Assembly: GCA_019096065.1 (NCBI GenBank)
Contig: JAGUCH010000009.1
Location: forward strand, 258,001-322,000
Direction: 5' to 3'
Length of the DNA: 64,000 nt
Source: Paracyclopina nana
Taxonomy: Eukaryota; Arthropoda; Copepoda; Cyclopoida; Cyclopettidae
Positions 47,306 to 57,749 of this stretch are shown here, piece by piece (the stretch's first letter is position 1; each line of letters opens with the position of its first letter). Below the pieces are notes generated by a model. It was given only the letters and a program-made list of their open reading frames with translations, was not told the DNA's origin and made no database searches. Both the position numbers and the translations under genes were made by a program.

Positions 47306-47396
47306 TCTAGGTTGTAAAGATGGTAAGCGGTGTGAAGTGAATGGGGATTAGTGGTTTGACATGTAGGGGTATGAAGAAGGGGTAAGTGTTGTAAAC

Positions 47397-47651
47397 AGCT
47401 AGGACCAGTTTTGGACTCCTTGGGACCTAAATCAAGAGGTCCAAATAGCTTTTCAATGCTGCTCAATGGCTCCTTTTGATTACCAAGGTAGAACTCTTTG
47501 AGGTTGTCATTGAAGAGTTTCGTCTTCTTTTGCTGATATTTGTCCTTTGGATCGAACTTTAAGCGCTCTTTGAGCTTGGGCTCACCTGGCCTTAGCTCAA
47601 AATCTGAAAGGCCTAAAATGGTGCAAAGTCTATAATTTGCGCAAGTAGCCA
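47397..47651 (-). pseudogene. Diverged duplicate of the NERD-helicase first exon
   Basis: On the - strand it reads MATCANYRLCTILGLSDFEL, then RPGEPKLKERLKFDPKD and FYLGNQKEPLSSIE, about 75% identical to exon 1 of the gene at 40.4-46.4 kb. After LSSIE the similarity ends and the frame runs into repeat-like sequence ('ggtcccaaggagtccaaaac') without the expected donor. It could be a pseudo-exon, a remnant of a second gene copy, or an alternative first exon if an internal donor exists. Confidence 0.65.
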
Positions 47652-48345
47652 TCTTTTTTCCATGAGAAATCCTGTGAAGCACTGACTGTGCTTTATCTGA
47701 AATGGTCAAAAAAGTTGCATTGATAACTGAGATAATAGGAAATGTTGAATTAAACAACACAAGTATATCTAGGCAATTAATGTGAAAGTGCGCACAATTT
47801 TTAATGAATTATTCAAAGCGCGCTCTTTTGAAAGGCAATTAAGGTACAATAGTATGATAATGAAAATTAATTGTTGCATATTTTAGCTTTTGAGCCAATA
47901 ATGTCATATAGTATATGAAATTAATTTTAATTGTTTAAAGCGCAACATTTTATTATGAGTGCAACTCAACCTTTATAATGATCATTTCTCCGTATTTTAT
48001 GCTAGCATTTGAGGAGAAATAAGCTGAGCACAACTTGGAACTTGAAACCTATCCAGGGATTTTCAGTTTCTGGTACAGGACATATCGCTTTTTCTCCGAA
48101 ATCTTCCCTGACTCCTTCATTTAGCCCAAAACCTTAATTCTTCAATAGAGCATATGTGTGTAATATTGGTGTTAAAGATCTTCTTGAGGTAGGGATTGGT
48201 CATCGAGGTCAAAAGGAAAAGCCTCCAGACAATATTTTCACAAAAGGTTTTGTGAGCATCAACTTTGATTTTGCGCTTTACACCACATGAATTTGGTTGC
48301 GTTGTTGGCTAAAATTTGACTTGATTTGAGTCAAATTGGATGAGT

Positions 48346-48418
48346 CTATTTCATAGCTCAGCGGTACAGCAGCGGCCCTTGACCTGAGAACCATGGGTTC
48401 GAATCCAGCTTTCAATGA
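48346..48418 (+). other. tRNA-like sequence (degenerate)
   Basis: A-box-like TAGCTCAGCGGTACAGC and B-box GGGTTCGAATCC are correctly spaced on the + strand. The stems outside the T-arm pair poorly. Confidence 0.45.
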
Positions 48419-48449
48419 TTCTCCCCTCGATAGTTAATAGCATCATTTG

Positions 48450-48610
48450 ATTCTTGCGAGTTGAATTTGATTATTGACTTTAGTGTCAATTTTTATATTG
48501 GAGTCAAATTTGAAAATGGGCTTTAGATTCAAATTTGAAATTTGACTTTTAAATTCCAATTTGATATTTGGCTTTTAAGTCAAATTTGAGATTCGACTTT
48601 TGTGCAAATG
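48450..48610 (+). repeat. 'tcaaatttgagatttgactt' repeat, left block
   Basis: Short degenerate block of the same words as the array at 49215-49990, separated from it by element-like sequence. Confidence 0.7.
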
Positions 48611-49214
48611 AAAATAAAAATTGCTTGAAAGTGCAACGAGGTTTTCCTTTTTTTCGCCTTCAAGCCAATTTTGGCGGGAAAATCTGACCAAACCAAATGA
48701 AATTGGCTTGATTTTGCTTTCCCACCTCGATACTTGGTGCAAATATCGCTCATTACAAAAGTAGATGAGCAGGGCCGAGATGGATGATAAATATTTACGA
48801 GCTTGTGTGCTGCAATTATTCCGCTTTTGATGGCTTTTTCACAATTGTGTATGTATTCCTAATCACCATAAATTAGTTTTTACTAAAAATGTGCCGAAAG
48901 TTTCCCCGCACAAAAAAAGCAAAACTGTGATGAATTCATTTTCTTTTCCTTTTACATAAACTGCTGATATTTTGCACTTAGGTAAGCGATTTATTTTTTG
49001 CTCGGCCTTCTTTTTTTCGCATTAGCAAATGACACAATTTCTGGCTGAGATAATCCAGGGTGGTTTTCTTTATTTGGTGGCGTTTTTTAATGAGGTCTTA
49101 GCAAAGATTAGGCAAGTATTTGATGTGCTCTTCAGACTGAATTGTATTCATTGCCTTTTATTAAACTTTGCTCATCTATTACCTAAAGGAAAATATCAAC
49201 CACTATTTTGGTAA

Positions 49215-49990
49215 CTTATTTTTGTGAGCCAAATTTGATATATGAGCCATATTTGATAATTGAATGTTGAGTCAAATTTGATATTTGAATTTTGAGTCAT
49301 ATTTGATATTTGAATTTTGAGTCATATTTGATATTTGAATTTTGAGTCATATTTGAATTTTGAGTCATATTTGATATTTGAATTTTGAGTCATATTTGAT
49401 ATTTGAATTTTGAGTCATATTTGAATTTTGAGTCATATTTGAATTTAGAGTCATATTTGAATCAAATTTGAGATTTGACTTTTGAGTCAAATATGACATT
49501 TGATATTTGAATTTTGAGTCAAATTTAAAGATTTGACTTTTAAGTCAGATATGAGATTTTTTAAGTCATATTTGAGATTTGACTTTTGTGTCAAATTTGA
49601 GATTTGACTTGTGTGTCAAATTTGATATTTGACTTTTGAGTCAAGTTTGAGATTTGACTTAAGAGTCAAATTTGATAATTGAATGTTGAGTCAAATTTGA
49701 TATTTGAATTTTGAGTCATATTTGATACTTAAATTTTGAGTCACATTTGATACTGGAATTTTGAGTCACATTTGAGATTTGAATTTTGAGTCAAATTTGA
49801 GATTTGACTTTTGCATCAAATTTTTAGCGTCAAATTAGTTATTTAAATCAAATTTGGTTTGAGCGTCAAATTTACTATTTGAGTCAAATTTGATATTTGA
49901 GTTCTTTAAGCTAGTTCTATTAATCAAGTTAGTTCTTTTAGTTCAATTCGTTTTTTGACTTAAATTGGTTATTTTGAGTCGGTTTTAGTG
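49215..49990 (+). repeat. ~24 bp minisatellite
   Basis: Units of 'gagtcatatttgatatttga' plus attt, regular at 49255-49450 and 49680-49800, decaying toward 49990. Confidence 0.92.
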
Positions 49991-50369
49991 TCAAATTAGT
50001 TTTTCTAGTCAAATTATATTTTTCCATTCAAATTTGGGCGGTGTAGAATGTTGAATAATATTATGGTCGATATTTTGGCCAAATATTTAGAGTGAAAAAA
50101 ATTGGAAAATCCTTTTTTAAAAGAGGTGTGCGATCAAAAGGTACGAATGAAAGCAATTAATTCGAGGGCAGAGAGAGAAAAAAGCCTGCGAGTGAACTTT
50201 TAATTTGAGTCCAATAATCAAAAAAGCAAATTACGCGCTTGATTTGTTTCTGTTGCTTATGTCGATGCCAGCAACACAAAATTACTTTTCTTCGACTCTT
50301 TTGGGGAGGCCCTCGTCACCTGATCCATATTATGCGATAGTTTGCCCAAATATAGCGCCAAAGCAGCTG

Positions 50370-51440
50370 GCTCAAGCCATTTTCATGAGATTTTTCGCCA
50401 TTTCTTGGCCCAAATTGGCTTGAAAGCGTTCAAAAAACAAATTTTAACCACTTTTCAAGCTATTTTTATTTAGTTTCAACACATATCGAAAAGTTTTAAA
50501 GTATCGATATTATAATGCAACAAGTTCACAAATAAGAGATATATTTTTTGGATATCGTGCAAAAATCGATAATTAAGGTCCATTAAAAAATATTTTTTTT
50601 TAATATTTTTGGGCCAAAATTGGATTTGTAGCCTTCAAAAAGAAAATCTCATTGAGCTTTGAAGCAAGTTTGATTGTGTTTAGCGCATTGATGTTTTGGC
50701 AAAATATCGACCACAATTTGCAGCAGCTGAGCTGGGCCTTAATTGAAAACTGAAGCTATATTGCTGCAATTGTCAGGGGCAATTTGCACTTGTACAGAGC
50801 AAAAAGGCATTTCCTCTTCGTTTCCCATATTTTTTATTAACACCTTTTTTGGGCTGGATTTCAAAAACTGCATAATTTCATAGATATTTTTCCAAAAACT
50901 CGATGTGCAAAACAAATCAAACTTGATTCAAAGCTCAAGGAGATTTTCTTTTTGAACGCTTCAAATCCAATTTTGGCCAAAAAATAATAAAAAAAATTGA
51001 AGGAAATGGCTTGAATTTTGCCACAATAGTCAAATATATTGCATATTATTGATCAGGTGAGCGGAGCCCAATTTTGGGTTTCTTCATCAGCGGAATAAAG
51101 TCGTTAAAAATGGTCAGTTCATCAATGAATAATGCTTAACGATTATTGGGCCTTTATTGCTACTTAAGCAATCAGGATTCGTCCAGTTTCTCTTTTGCCA
51201 ATCAATCGAGGCTGCGCTCAGCTGCTCAGAATTATGGCCGATATTTTGGCAAAATATCAATGGGCAAAAGCGATACAAACGTTGCTTTAAAGTGTGATAA
51301 AATTTCCTTTGTTAACGCATTTGAGCCGATTTTGGCAGAAAAGTGTGGAGAAATCTATGGAAAATGGCTTGAATCAGCTGTTTCTGCGTTTTTGCATTTG
51401 TTTGAGAAATCGTAGCTAGCAGATATAGATGAACGGGGCC
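50370..51440. mobile_element. Cluster of foldback / 'aattggcttgaa' elements
   Basis: An inverted pair at about 50610-50700 and 50880-50985 (ggccaaaattggattt and aaaaagaaaatctc against their inverses) makes a foldback of about 370 bp. Adjacent sequence carries further 'ttggcttgaat' copies, and ends such as 'gatcaggtgagcggagccc' and 'tagatgaacggggcc' lie near 51055 and 51425. No coding potential. Confidence 0.6.
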
Positions 51441-51539
51441 ATATCATTTTGCTTCTTTTTAGGTAGATTAAAAAGTAATAGAGTAACCAAAATGATGATA
51501 ATGAAGTCATAATTAAAATGATCGAAACTGTGAAACTCA

Positions 51540-51990
51540 AGGAAGTAAATTGTGAAATTACGAAACAACTGTGAAATTCAAATTAGAAGTTGTGAATTTC
51601 AAATTGGAAATTGTGAATTTCAAATTGGAAATTGTGAAATTCAAGCTAGAAATTGTGAAATTCAAGGTAGAAATTGTGAAATGCAAACTATAAATTGTGA
51701 AATGCAAACTATAAATTGTGAAATGCAAACTATAAATTGTGAAATGCAAACTATAAATTGTGAAATGCAAACGAGAAATTGTGAAATGCAAACTAGAAAC
51801 TGTGAAATTTAAACGAAAGTTAGTTTTTATGCCAAAATTTGAGATGTTCTAAGAAAAATTGTGAAAATCAAATTAGAAATTGTGGAATTGTGAAATTAAA
51901 AATTGTGATATTCAAACAAAAAATTGTGAAAATTAAACTGGAAATTGTGAAATCCCTACCAAAAATGGAGAAATTCAAGCAAAAAATTGT
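51540..51990 (+). repeat. 21 bp minisatellite
   Basis: Units of 'aattgtgaaatgcaaactat' plus a and variants; five nearly identical units sit at 51665-51780. Degenerate to both sides. No gene seen from here to the peptide precursor start. Confidence 0.93.
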
Positions 51991-52349
51991 GAAATTGATT
52001 CGATTTCCATAATTTCCAAGATTCCCCACCTAAAAAAAGATGAGAAAAATTTGCCTTGAAATTCCATAGATTTGTCTTCCTTGCAAATTGCTTTTCTAAA
52101 GTTGAATGTCCCTTGGGACAACGAGTCACTTTCCAGCATAAACTCTACATTATCTGCAATTTTAAAAGCCTTTCAAAAGACTCTCTCATATTATAAGGCA
52201 TTTCTCATTAGAACCTAAGAGTTTTCTAAGAGTGTGTGTAAAAATGACTCTCATGGCCTCGATGATGAATCTGGAAGAAAGAGAAAGCCTCACTGATAAA
52301 AAGGCCAGAGATCCTTGGCAGCCTCAGCAGTCCAAGGAGCAACCTCAAG

Positions 52350-52528
52350 ATGGGCACAAATGGCCTCAGCAGCAGCCTCATCCTCATAACCTCGTTCCTG
52401 CTGCTTGCAACCCAAACACCAGCCTCAAACGCTTACTTTTGGCTCGACCCCGTCCGGTGGGGCACGTACGAGGCCAGAGAACAGCAACCTCACCCTGTCA
52501 TGGCCTCCATCGAGGACACCCATCCAAG
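52350..52528 (+). CDS. Peptide precursor exon 1: signal peptide and spacer
   Basis: ATG at 52350 opens the frame with the hydrophobic leader SSLILITSFLLLATQ. The mature side starts YFWLDPVRWGTYEARE and ends EDTHP plus AG of a split Arg codon. Several upstream ATGs in other frames may be short uORFs. Confidence 0.7.
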
Positions 52529-53721
52529 GTGATAATTAGTATATTTGGAGTAAAAAACATCAAAAGTCAGTTAAAAGTGCTTCAAAAGTCATTTTAAAGT
52601 CAGTTAAAAGTGCTTTAAAAGCCATCTAAAAGTCCTTAGAAAGTCACAAAAAGAGCTAAAAAAGACATTTATGCAACCTTATAAAAAAGTCTTTGAGAGC
52701 AGTTTAAAATTTGACCCTGGGAAAACCTTAATTTTACTTTAATAATGCATGGGTTCAAAGGAACCTGAAGCTAAGATCGAAACCATTGCATTGAAAGAAC
52801 CTTAAATTCAAGATAACTTACAATATAAATTAAAACAATGCAATTGAAATTAGAACCTTGAATTTGAAATTAGAACCTTGCCATTGAAATTAGAACCTTA
52901 TTGAAATTAGAACAAATTAGAACCTTATAGAAATTAGAACCTTATAGAAATTACAACCTTATAGAAATAACAACCTTATAGAAATTACAACCTTATAGAA
53001 ATTACAACCCTATAGAAATTACAACCTTATAGAAATTACAACCTTTTTTAAATTGAAATTATAACCTCATTGAAATTATAACCTCATTGAAATCAGGACC
53101 TTATTGAAATTAGAACCTTATAGAAATTAGAACCTTACTGAAATTCAAACCTTACTCAAATTGAAATTAGAGCCTTATTGATATTAGAACCTTATAGAAA
53201 TTAGAACCTTATTGAAATTAGAACCTTATAGAAATTACAACCTCATGGAAGTTATAAGAACCTTAACCTTGAAATACCTTGAACCTGACAGAACCTTGAA
53301 ATTGAAACAACACTAAATATAAAAGAACCTTGAATTTGAAGCACTGCATAAAAAGAACCCTGGTAGAAATAGAAACCTTGCAAACCTTAATGCCCTGATT
53401 TTTGCAAGGTTCGAAAACCTGCGGCTGAAGAAGGACCTGGAGGGCATGCCCGACGAGAAGGACGTGCTGAACAACGTGTTTCGGTTGCGTAAGAAGTCGG
53501 CCGGTGGGGATGACGTGTCCGCCGTGTTCCGGTTGCGCAAGAAGGCGGCGGCCATTTTGATGAGCGCCAACAAAGGCCGGCCTTCACCCCGAAGCGACTC
53601 GGCCATGGGCATGGGCTCCACATTTCGCCTAAAACGATTCCAAATTCCGCTCACGCTGACGCGGGAAAATCCCCAACAACAACAACAACAACAAAATGGC
53701 GGCTACTACTACTACTACTAA
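52350..53721 (+). CDS. Secreted peptide precursor with repeated [L/F]RL-basic sites
   Basis: 163 residues from 52350-52528 and 53409-53721; donor CCAAG|GTGATA and acceptor TTTTTGCAAG are both phase 2. Residues 1-28 (MGTNGLSSSLILITSFLLLA to SNA) are a typical signal peptide. Basic cleavage sites follow a recurring motif: ENLRL-KK (67-68), NNVFRL-RKK (87-89), SAVFRL-RKK (103-105) and GSTFRL-KR (135-136), so processing would release several peptides ending in -RL. There is no Gly before the basic sites, so no C-terminal amidation, and no cysteines. The tail is Gln-rich then five Tyr. It looks like a neuropeptide or peptide-hormone precursor. The RLR core loosely recalls short neuropeptide F, but the amidated RLRF is absent. 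I cannot assign a known family. Confidence 0.7.
52555..53395 (+). repeat. Minisatellite of the peptide precursor intron
   Basis: Units of 17-21 bp on 'ccttatagaaattagaa' fill the intron from near the donor to just before the acceptor. Confidence 0.9.
53409..53721 (+). CDS. Peptide precursor exon 2: repeated FRL peptides
   Basis: It encodes RFENLRLKKDLEGMPDEKD, then the two VFRLRKK units and the TFRLKR unit, a Q7 run and Y5, with stop TAA at 53719-53721. GC-rich compared with the flanking array, as are the other real exons here. Confidence 0.72.
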
Positions 53722-53742
53722 ATATGCATAAAATATAGAGCG

Positions 53743-54078
53743 CTGTTCATCTACTTTTTCCAAAGGCAATTTTTTTAAAGTCAGAATTTTTACTTTTTTG
53801 GGGGGACCTTATTTTTTCATATTGTTTTCATTTTTCAAAATTACAAGTTCTTCACACCCCTCAAGAAGGCTGATAAAAGTCTGGGAAATTTTATTGTGTG
53901 ATTTTTGTGATTATGCCAAATTTGGACAAAAAGTGTAAAAAATTCAATTTGCTTTAATATTCAACATTGCAGAATGTAATTTAGGCAAAAAGGGCCTTAA
54001 TAAGCACTAAATAAGGCTAAGAATTTAAAAAATCATATTTTGAGCTGAAATGCCTTTTAGACTGTAGATGAACACCTC
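53743..54078. mobile_element. MITE-like element after the peptide gene
   Basis: CTGTTCATCTAC at 53743-53754 faces its inverse GTAGATGAACACC at 54064-54076, enclosing about 310 bp of AT-rich DNA. It starts about 20 bp after the stop codon, so it may form the 3' UTR. Confidence 0.5.
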
Positions 54079-54469
54079 ATAAAATGAAGAGGGCAAAGTC
54101 AGTACCAAGTGTACGATATTTACACACCCAAAATAAAAGAGCCTACTTTTAAAGAAGGCTCTAGAATTTGCATTAGCATCAAAATATGCACACAAAAACA
54201 GCCAAAAACAAAAAGTTCCTGCTAAAAATGGTGTTTTTTGAATGTTGTTTCATACTGATCCAAAAATAATTATAATAATCATAATAATACCTATGTGAGA
54301 AAAGATAACAATGGTGAAAATAAATCAGGTGCAACTACGTGGACAAATCCTTGAAAAAAAATTCGCTGAAAAGAAATTCTCTGAAAAAAAATTCACTGAA
54401 AATTAATGTCGCACTTTTTGCCAGAAAATGCCTAATTGTGTGACAACGCGTATAATTTGTCAGAAGTCG

Positions 54470-55330
54470 TTGATAAGGACCGCCCACTTTTGATTTAGTT
54501 TCCTCTCATTGGTCAATATTTTGCGCACTCGCGCGCGTGCTCAGGTGCTAAAAATCGCTTACTCATGACTCGCGCGCGTGCTCAACTGCACACTAAGGAC
54601 CGCCCACCTATAATTTAGCTGCCTCTCATTGGTCAATATTTTGCGCACTCACACATTCGTGCTCAGGTGCTAAAAATCGCTTGCTCATGACTGCATACCT
54701 ATGATTTTGCCTCCTCTCATTGGCCAGAATTCTGCGCGTGTGTGCGAGCGAGCTCAGGTGCTAAAGATCGCTTGCTCACAACTCGCGCTAGCTCAATGGC
54801 GCACTAAGGACAGCCCGCCTATGACTTAGCGTCATCTCTTTGGCTAAGATTTTGCGCAACGCGCGTGCTCAGGTGCTAAAGATTGCTTACGCATTGCTCA
54901 CGCGCGCGTGCTCAACAGCTCACTTTGATTTACCTCATTGGCCAGAATTATGTGCTCACGTGCGCGCGTGCTCAGGTGCTAAAGGATTGCTCACACATAA
55001 CTCAAAAAATCACTGAAAACAAAAATTATTCATGGAATAATAATATGACACTTTTTACCAAATAATGCACATTTTTGGGACAAAGGACAACACGTATAAT
55101 TGGTCAGCGGTCATCCCTAAGGACCGCCCACCTATGATTCAGCTCCATCTCATTGGTCAGAATTCTGCGCGCGTGCTCAAGTGCTTAAAGTTCGCTTACA
55201 TGCAACTCGCGCGCTCTAAGACTCAAACTGTAAAGTATAATGCATTTGATTGGCTGAATGTCTGCGCGTGCTCAAATGATCAATCAAAGCTTACCTGAGC
55301 ACAAATCGCACGCGAGCAATGAAGACCACT
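54470..55330 (+). repeat. GC-rich ~125 bp tandem repeat ('ggaccgccc' family)
   Basis: Six to seven diverged units, each with 'taaggaccgcccacctatga', 'cctctcattggtca', 'gcgcgcgtgctcaggtgcta' and 'aaatcgcttgctca'. It is dense in CpG and GCGCGC amid AT-rich DNA. Related sequence lies in Shaker intron 5 (9865-10150). Confidence 0.88.
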
Positions 55331-55334
55331 TAAA

Positions 55335-56100
55335 AAGAGCGGAGCGAGTGTACAGCCGAAGGTTTTTCAGTAAAGTTCCCCATTAAAGTATTGTCAAATT
55401 CCGTGGAAGTGAAATTTGAAAATTAATTGGTGGGATGGCCTTTTTTCGTGCTCACTGGCCCATAGTGCACCAAAAACCAGCGTAAACTGCTCCACTCAAA
55501 TTATCCAAGGCAACAAAGCTCTGCTTCCCGCCTTGGACATCAAACTACTTTTTCTCGCACATTTTAGAAAAGTTAGCTTGAATTTTACCTTTCAAGCTCT
55601 GTATAAAAGTCTATGCTTGGCTAAATTAAAAAGCAAGCATAAAAGCATGGTGATATAAGAAATGCTGTAAAAGTCATTACAAAAATTTTTCCCAGCAAAA
55701 AATTATGAAAGTTTTGGTTTTATTTCATATTTGGCAAGGCCAACTCTGTAAATTAGGTGCAATATGCTAAGTGCTAATTCTACGTTCCACTTTACATACC
55801 CGAGGGACTTTTAGTTTACAGGCATGTGAGAAAGTATTCTTGTGAGCTCAGTTTTCATGCATATTTTTAATTGGTCTTGGTAGTCATCAAAGGCCAAAAA
55901 TAGAGCATTTTTTCCTAGGCTCAATTTTGCCATCTGACACCAAAAAGCTTGCTGTTACAATTATAAAAGCCAATAATGAAAAAATTGTGGGAAATTACGA
56001 GGCACAATTGAGGCCATAAAAGCACTGTTCAATGCAAATTTTTTTTCTGTAATTAGGCCTAAAATGGCCACATAAAACAAGAAGAAAAACTAGGTTTGTT
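55335..56100. other. Spacer, no gene seen
   Basis: AT-rich spacer. One copy of the 'gctccactcaaattatccaa ... ccttggacatc' motif lies at about 55489-55545 (also at about 31735 and 63560). Confidence 0.6.
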
Positions 56101-56105
56101 AAGGT

Positions 56106-56462
56106 GATAGCATTTATTCTTCAAGTAGTAATTGTAATAATAGTAGTTGTTTCTCAAAAAAACGAAGAAGCTTAAGCAAATCCGAAGCCTTCAGAGCACT
56201 CATGGATGGCCTTGGTGAGATACGTCTTGAGCTTGCCATACGTCTCATAAGCTGGCAAGTCCAGTTGGTTGAAACAAGTGTGAGCTGACGGGAGTCGATC
56301 CGTTGACCGGTCGTCCCGATGGATCTGGAACTTTTGCCCACCATTCATGCCCTCAAGGGCGCCAAAACCCTGCAGGGGCACCTTCATACTACCAGTGACA
56401 AACTACAAAAACTTGGCCTTGTCGAAAGATCACAGCACCCTCCAGAACCAGAAGATTCAAAT
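56106..56462 (-). pseudogene. Truncated duplicate of the HUWE1 3' end
   Basis: Nearly identical to the end of the HUWE1 last exon plus its 3' flank, offset about 449 bp. It keeps [20 protein letters not shown], the catalytic-cysteine segment [14 protein letters not shown] and the end ECSEGFGFA. It carries a CAG-to-TAG stop (in KFLQFVTG), a short deletion and several changes at its 5' end, and there similarity ends. Non-functional copy of the last ~100 codons; its own AATAAA (56113-56118) is preserved. Confidence 0.92.
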
Positions 56463-56561
56463 CGAATAGGATGTGAACTTATGTGTTGATTAGTTATGAA
56501 GGATAAAGGTTGCCATTTTGATGAATGTTGGATAGAAACGAGCTTTGGTATTGTGATAGCA

Positions 56562-56567
56562 TTTATT
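56562..56567 (-). terminator. HUWE1 polyadenylation signal
   Basis: AATAAA on the - strand, about 54 bp after the HUWE1 stop; it is also present in the duplicated copy at 56113-56118. It implies a very short 3' UTR. Confidence 0.65.
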
Positions 56568-56620
56568 CTTCAAGTAGTAATTGTAATAATAGTAGTTGTT
56601 TCTCAAAAAAACGAAGAAGC

Positions 56621-57749
56621 TTAAGCAAATCCGAAGCCTTCAGAGCACTCATGGATGGCCTTGGTGAGATACGTCTTGAGCTTGTCATACGTCTCATAAG
56701 CTGGCAAGTCCAGTTGGTTGAAACATGTGTGAGCTGACGGGAGTCGATCCGTTGACCGGTCATCCCGATGGATCTGGAACTTTTGCCCACCATTCATACC
56801 CTCAAGGGCGCCAAAACCCTGCAGGGGCACCTTCGAGCTACCGGTGACAAACTGCAAAAACTTGGCCTTGTCGGTCTGGTCGAAGGAGCGCAACGCCCTC
56901 CAGAACCAGATGATTTGCAGCGAGTTGGCCTGGTACTTGTGATACTCTGTGTTGGCCTTGAGGTCATCGATGTCGATGATTGGCAATCCGCTGACCAACA
57001 GCTCCAGCTCCTGCTCGTTGAAGATGGAGATGAGCCGACGTGGGATGATGTTGTAGAAGCCTTCGAGGAAGGCTGACACCTGTTTGCGAATGGCACCAGT
57101 CATCTTCATTTGGCAGACAAGGCGGACATAGTCCATCTTGTTCTCCTCAAGCACTTGAACATTGCGCCCATTGGGGATGAGGTCGCGAACCTCGAGGACA
57201 CCAAATTCGCGAATCTCAGTCGAGAAGGTGAGGTCATAGCCCAAGTCTTCAACTTTGTTGTGCATCAAGAACTCCAGGCCCTTGTAGAAGGCATAGTCCT
57301 CAGACTCCATATCAGTGTACTTGACCGCCTTGGCCAGGATGTGTTTGTAGAAGGAGCGAGTGAAGTAGCACTCGAGGTGCTTGTTGTCGTAAATGGCCTT
57401 CGCGATGACCCGTCCGACAAACTTGAAGTAGTCCAAGTGGTTGGGGTTGGTCTGGCTCTGCTCGTAAATCATGTAGGTCACCTTGTCCCCAGGCGAGGTC
57501 TTGAACAAGGCGTACATGGGATTGAAGATCTCCTTCGAGATGATGACATACCATTCGCGAAGAAGACCCCCCGCGTCTTGGCCTTCTTCGCCTTCAAAGA
57601 CAATGTAAAAGCGGTTCTTCCACTCCTCAGGCGACCGCCTATGGAGCTCACGGAAAGAGTCTTCAAACACGTTCTCACGACGTACGTGCACAGCGAGGTC
57701 TTCGCGACGAAGGCCTTCATCCATGCGTTCAAGCTCAGTGCGAAAGTAC
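56621..57749 (-). CDS. HUWE1: HUWE1 last exon: HECT catalytic domain
   Basis: Acceptor GATCTTTCCAG|G, phase 2 entry, 376 codons to TAA at 56621-56623. It encodes the full HECT domain: [88 protein letters not shown] and the thioester cysteine (codon 56723-56725) in TCFNQLDLP. All HECT landmarks are intact. Confidence 0.98.

Noticed and set aside
52232-52597. 121-codon frame overlapping the peptide precursor exon
   Set aside because: The competing frame gives low-complexity Gln/Pro/His text without signal peptide, while the 52350 frame has a signal peptide and a phase-matched second exon.
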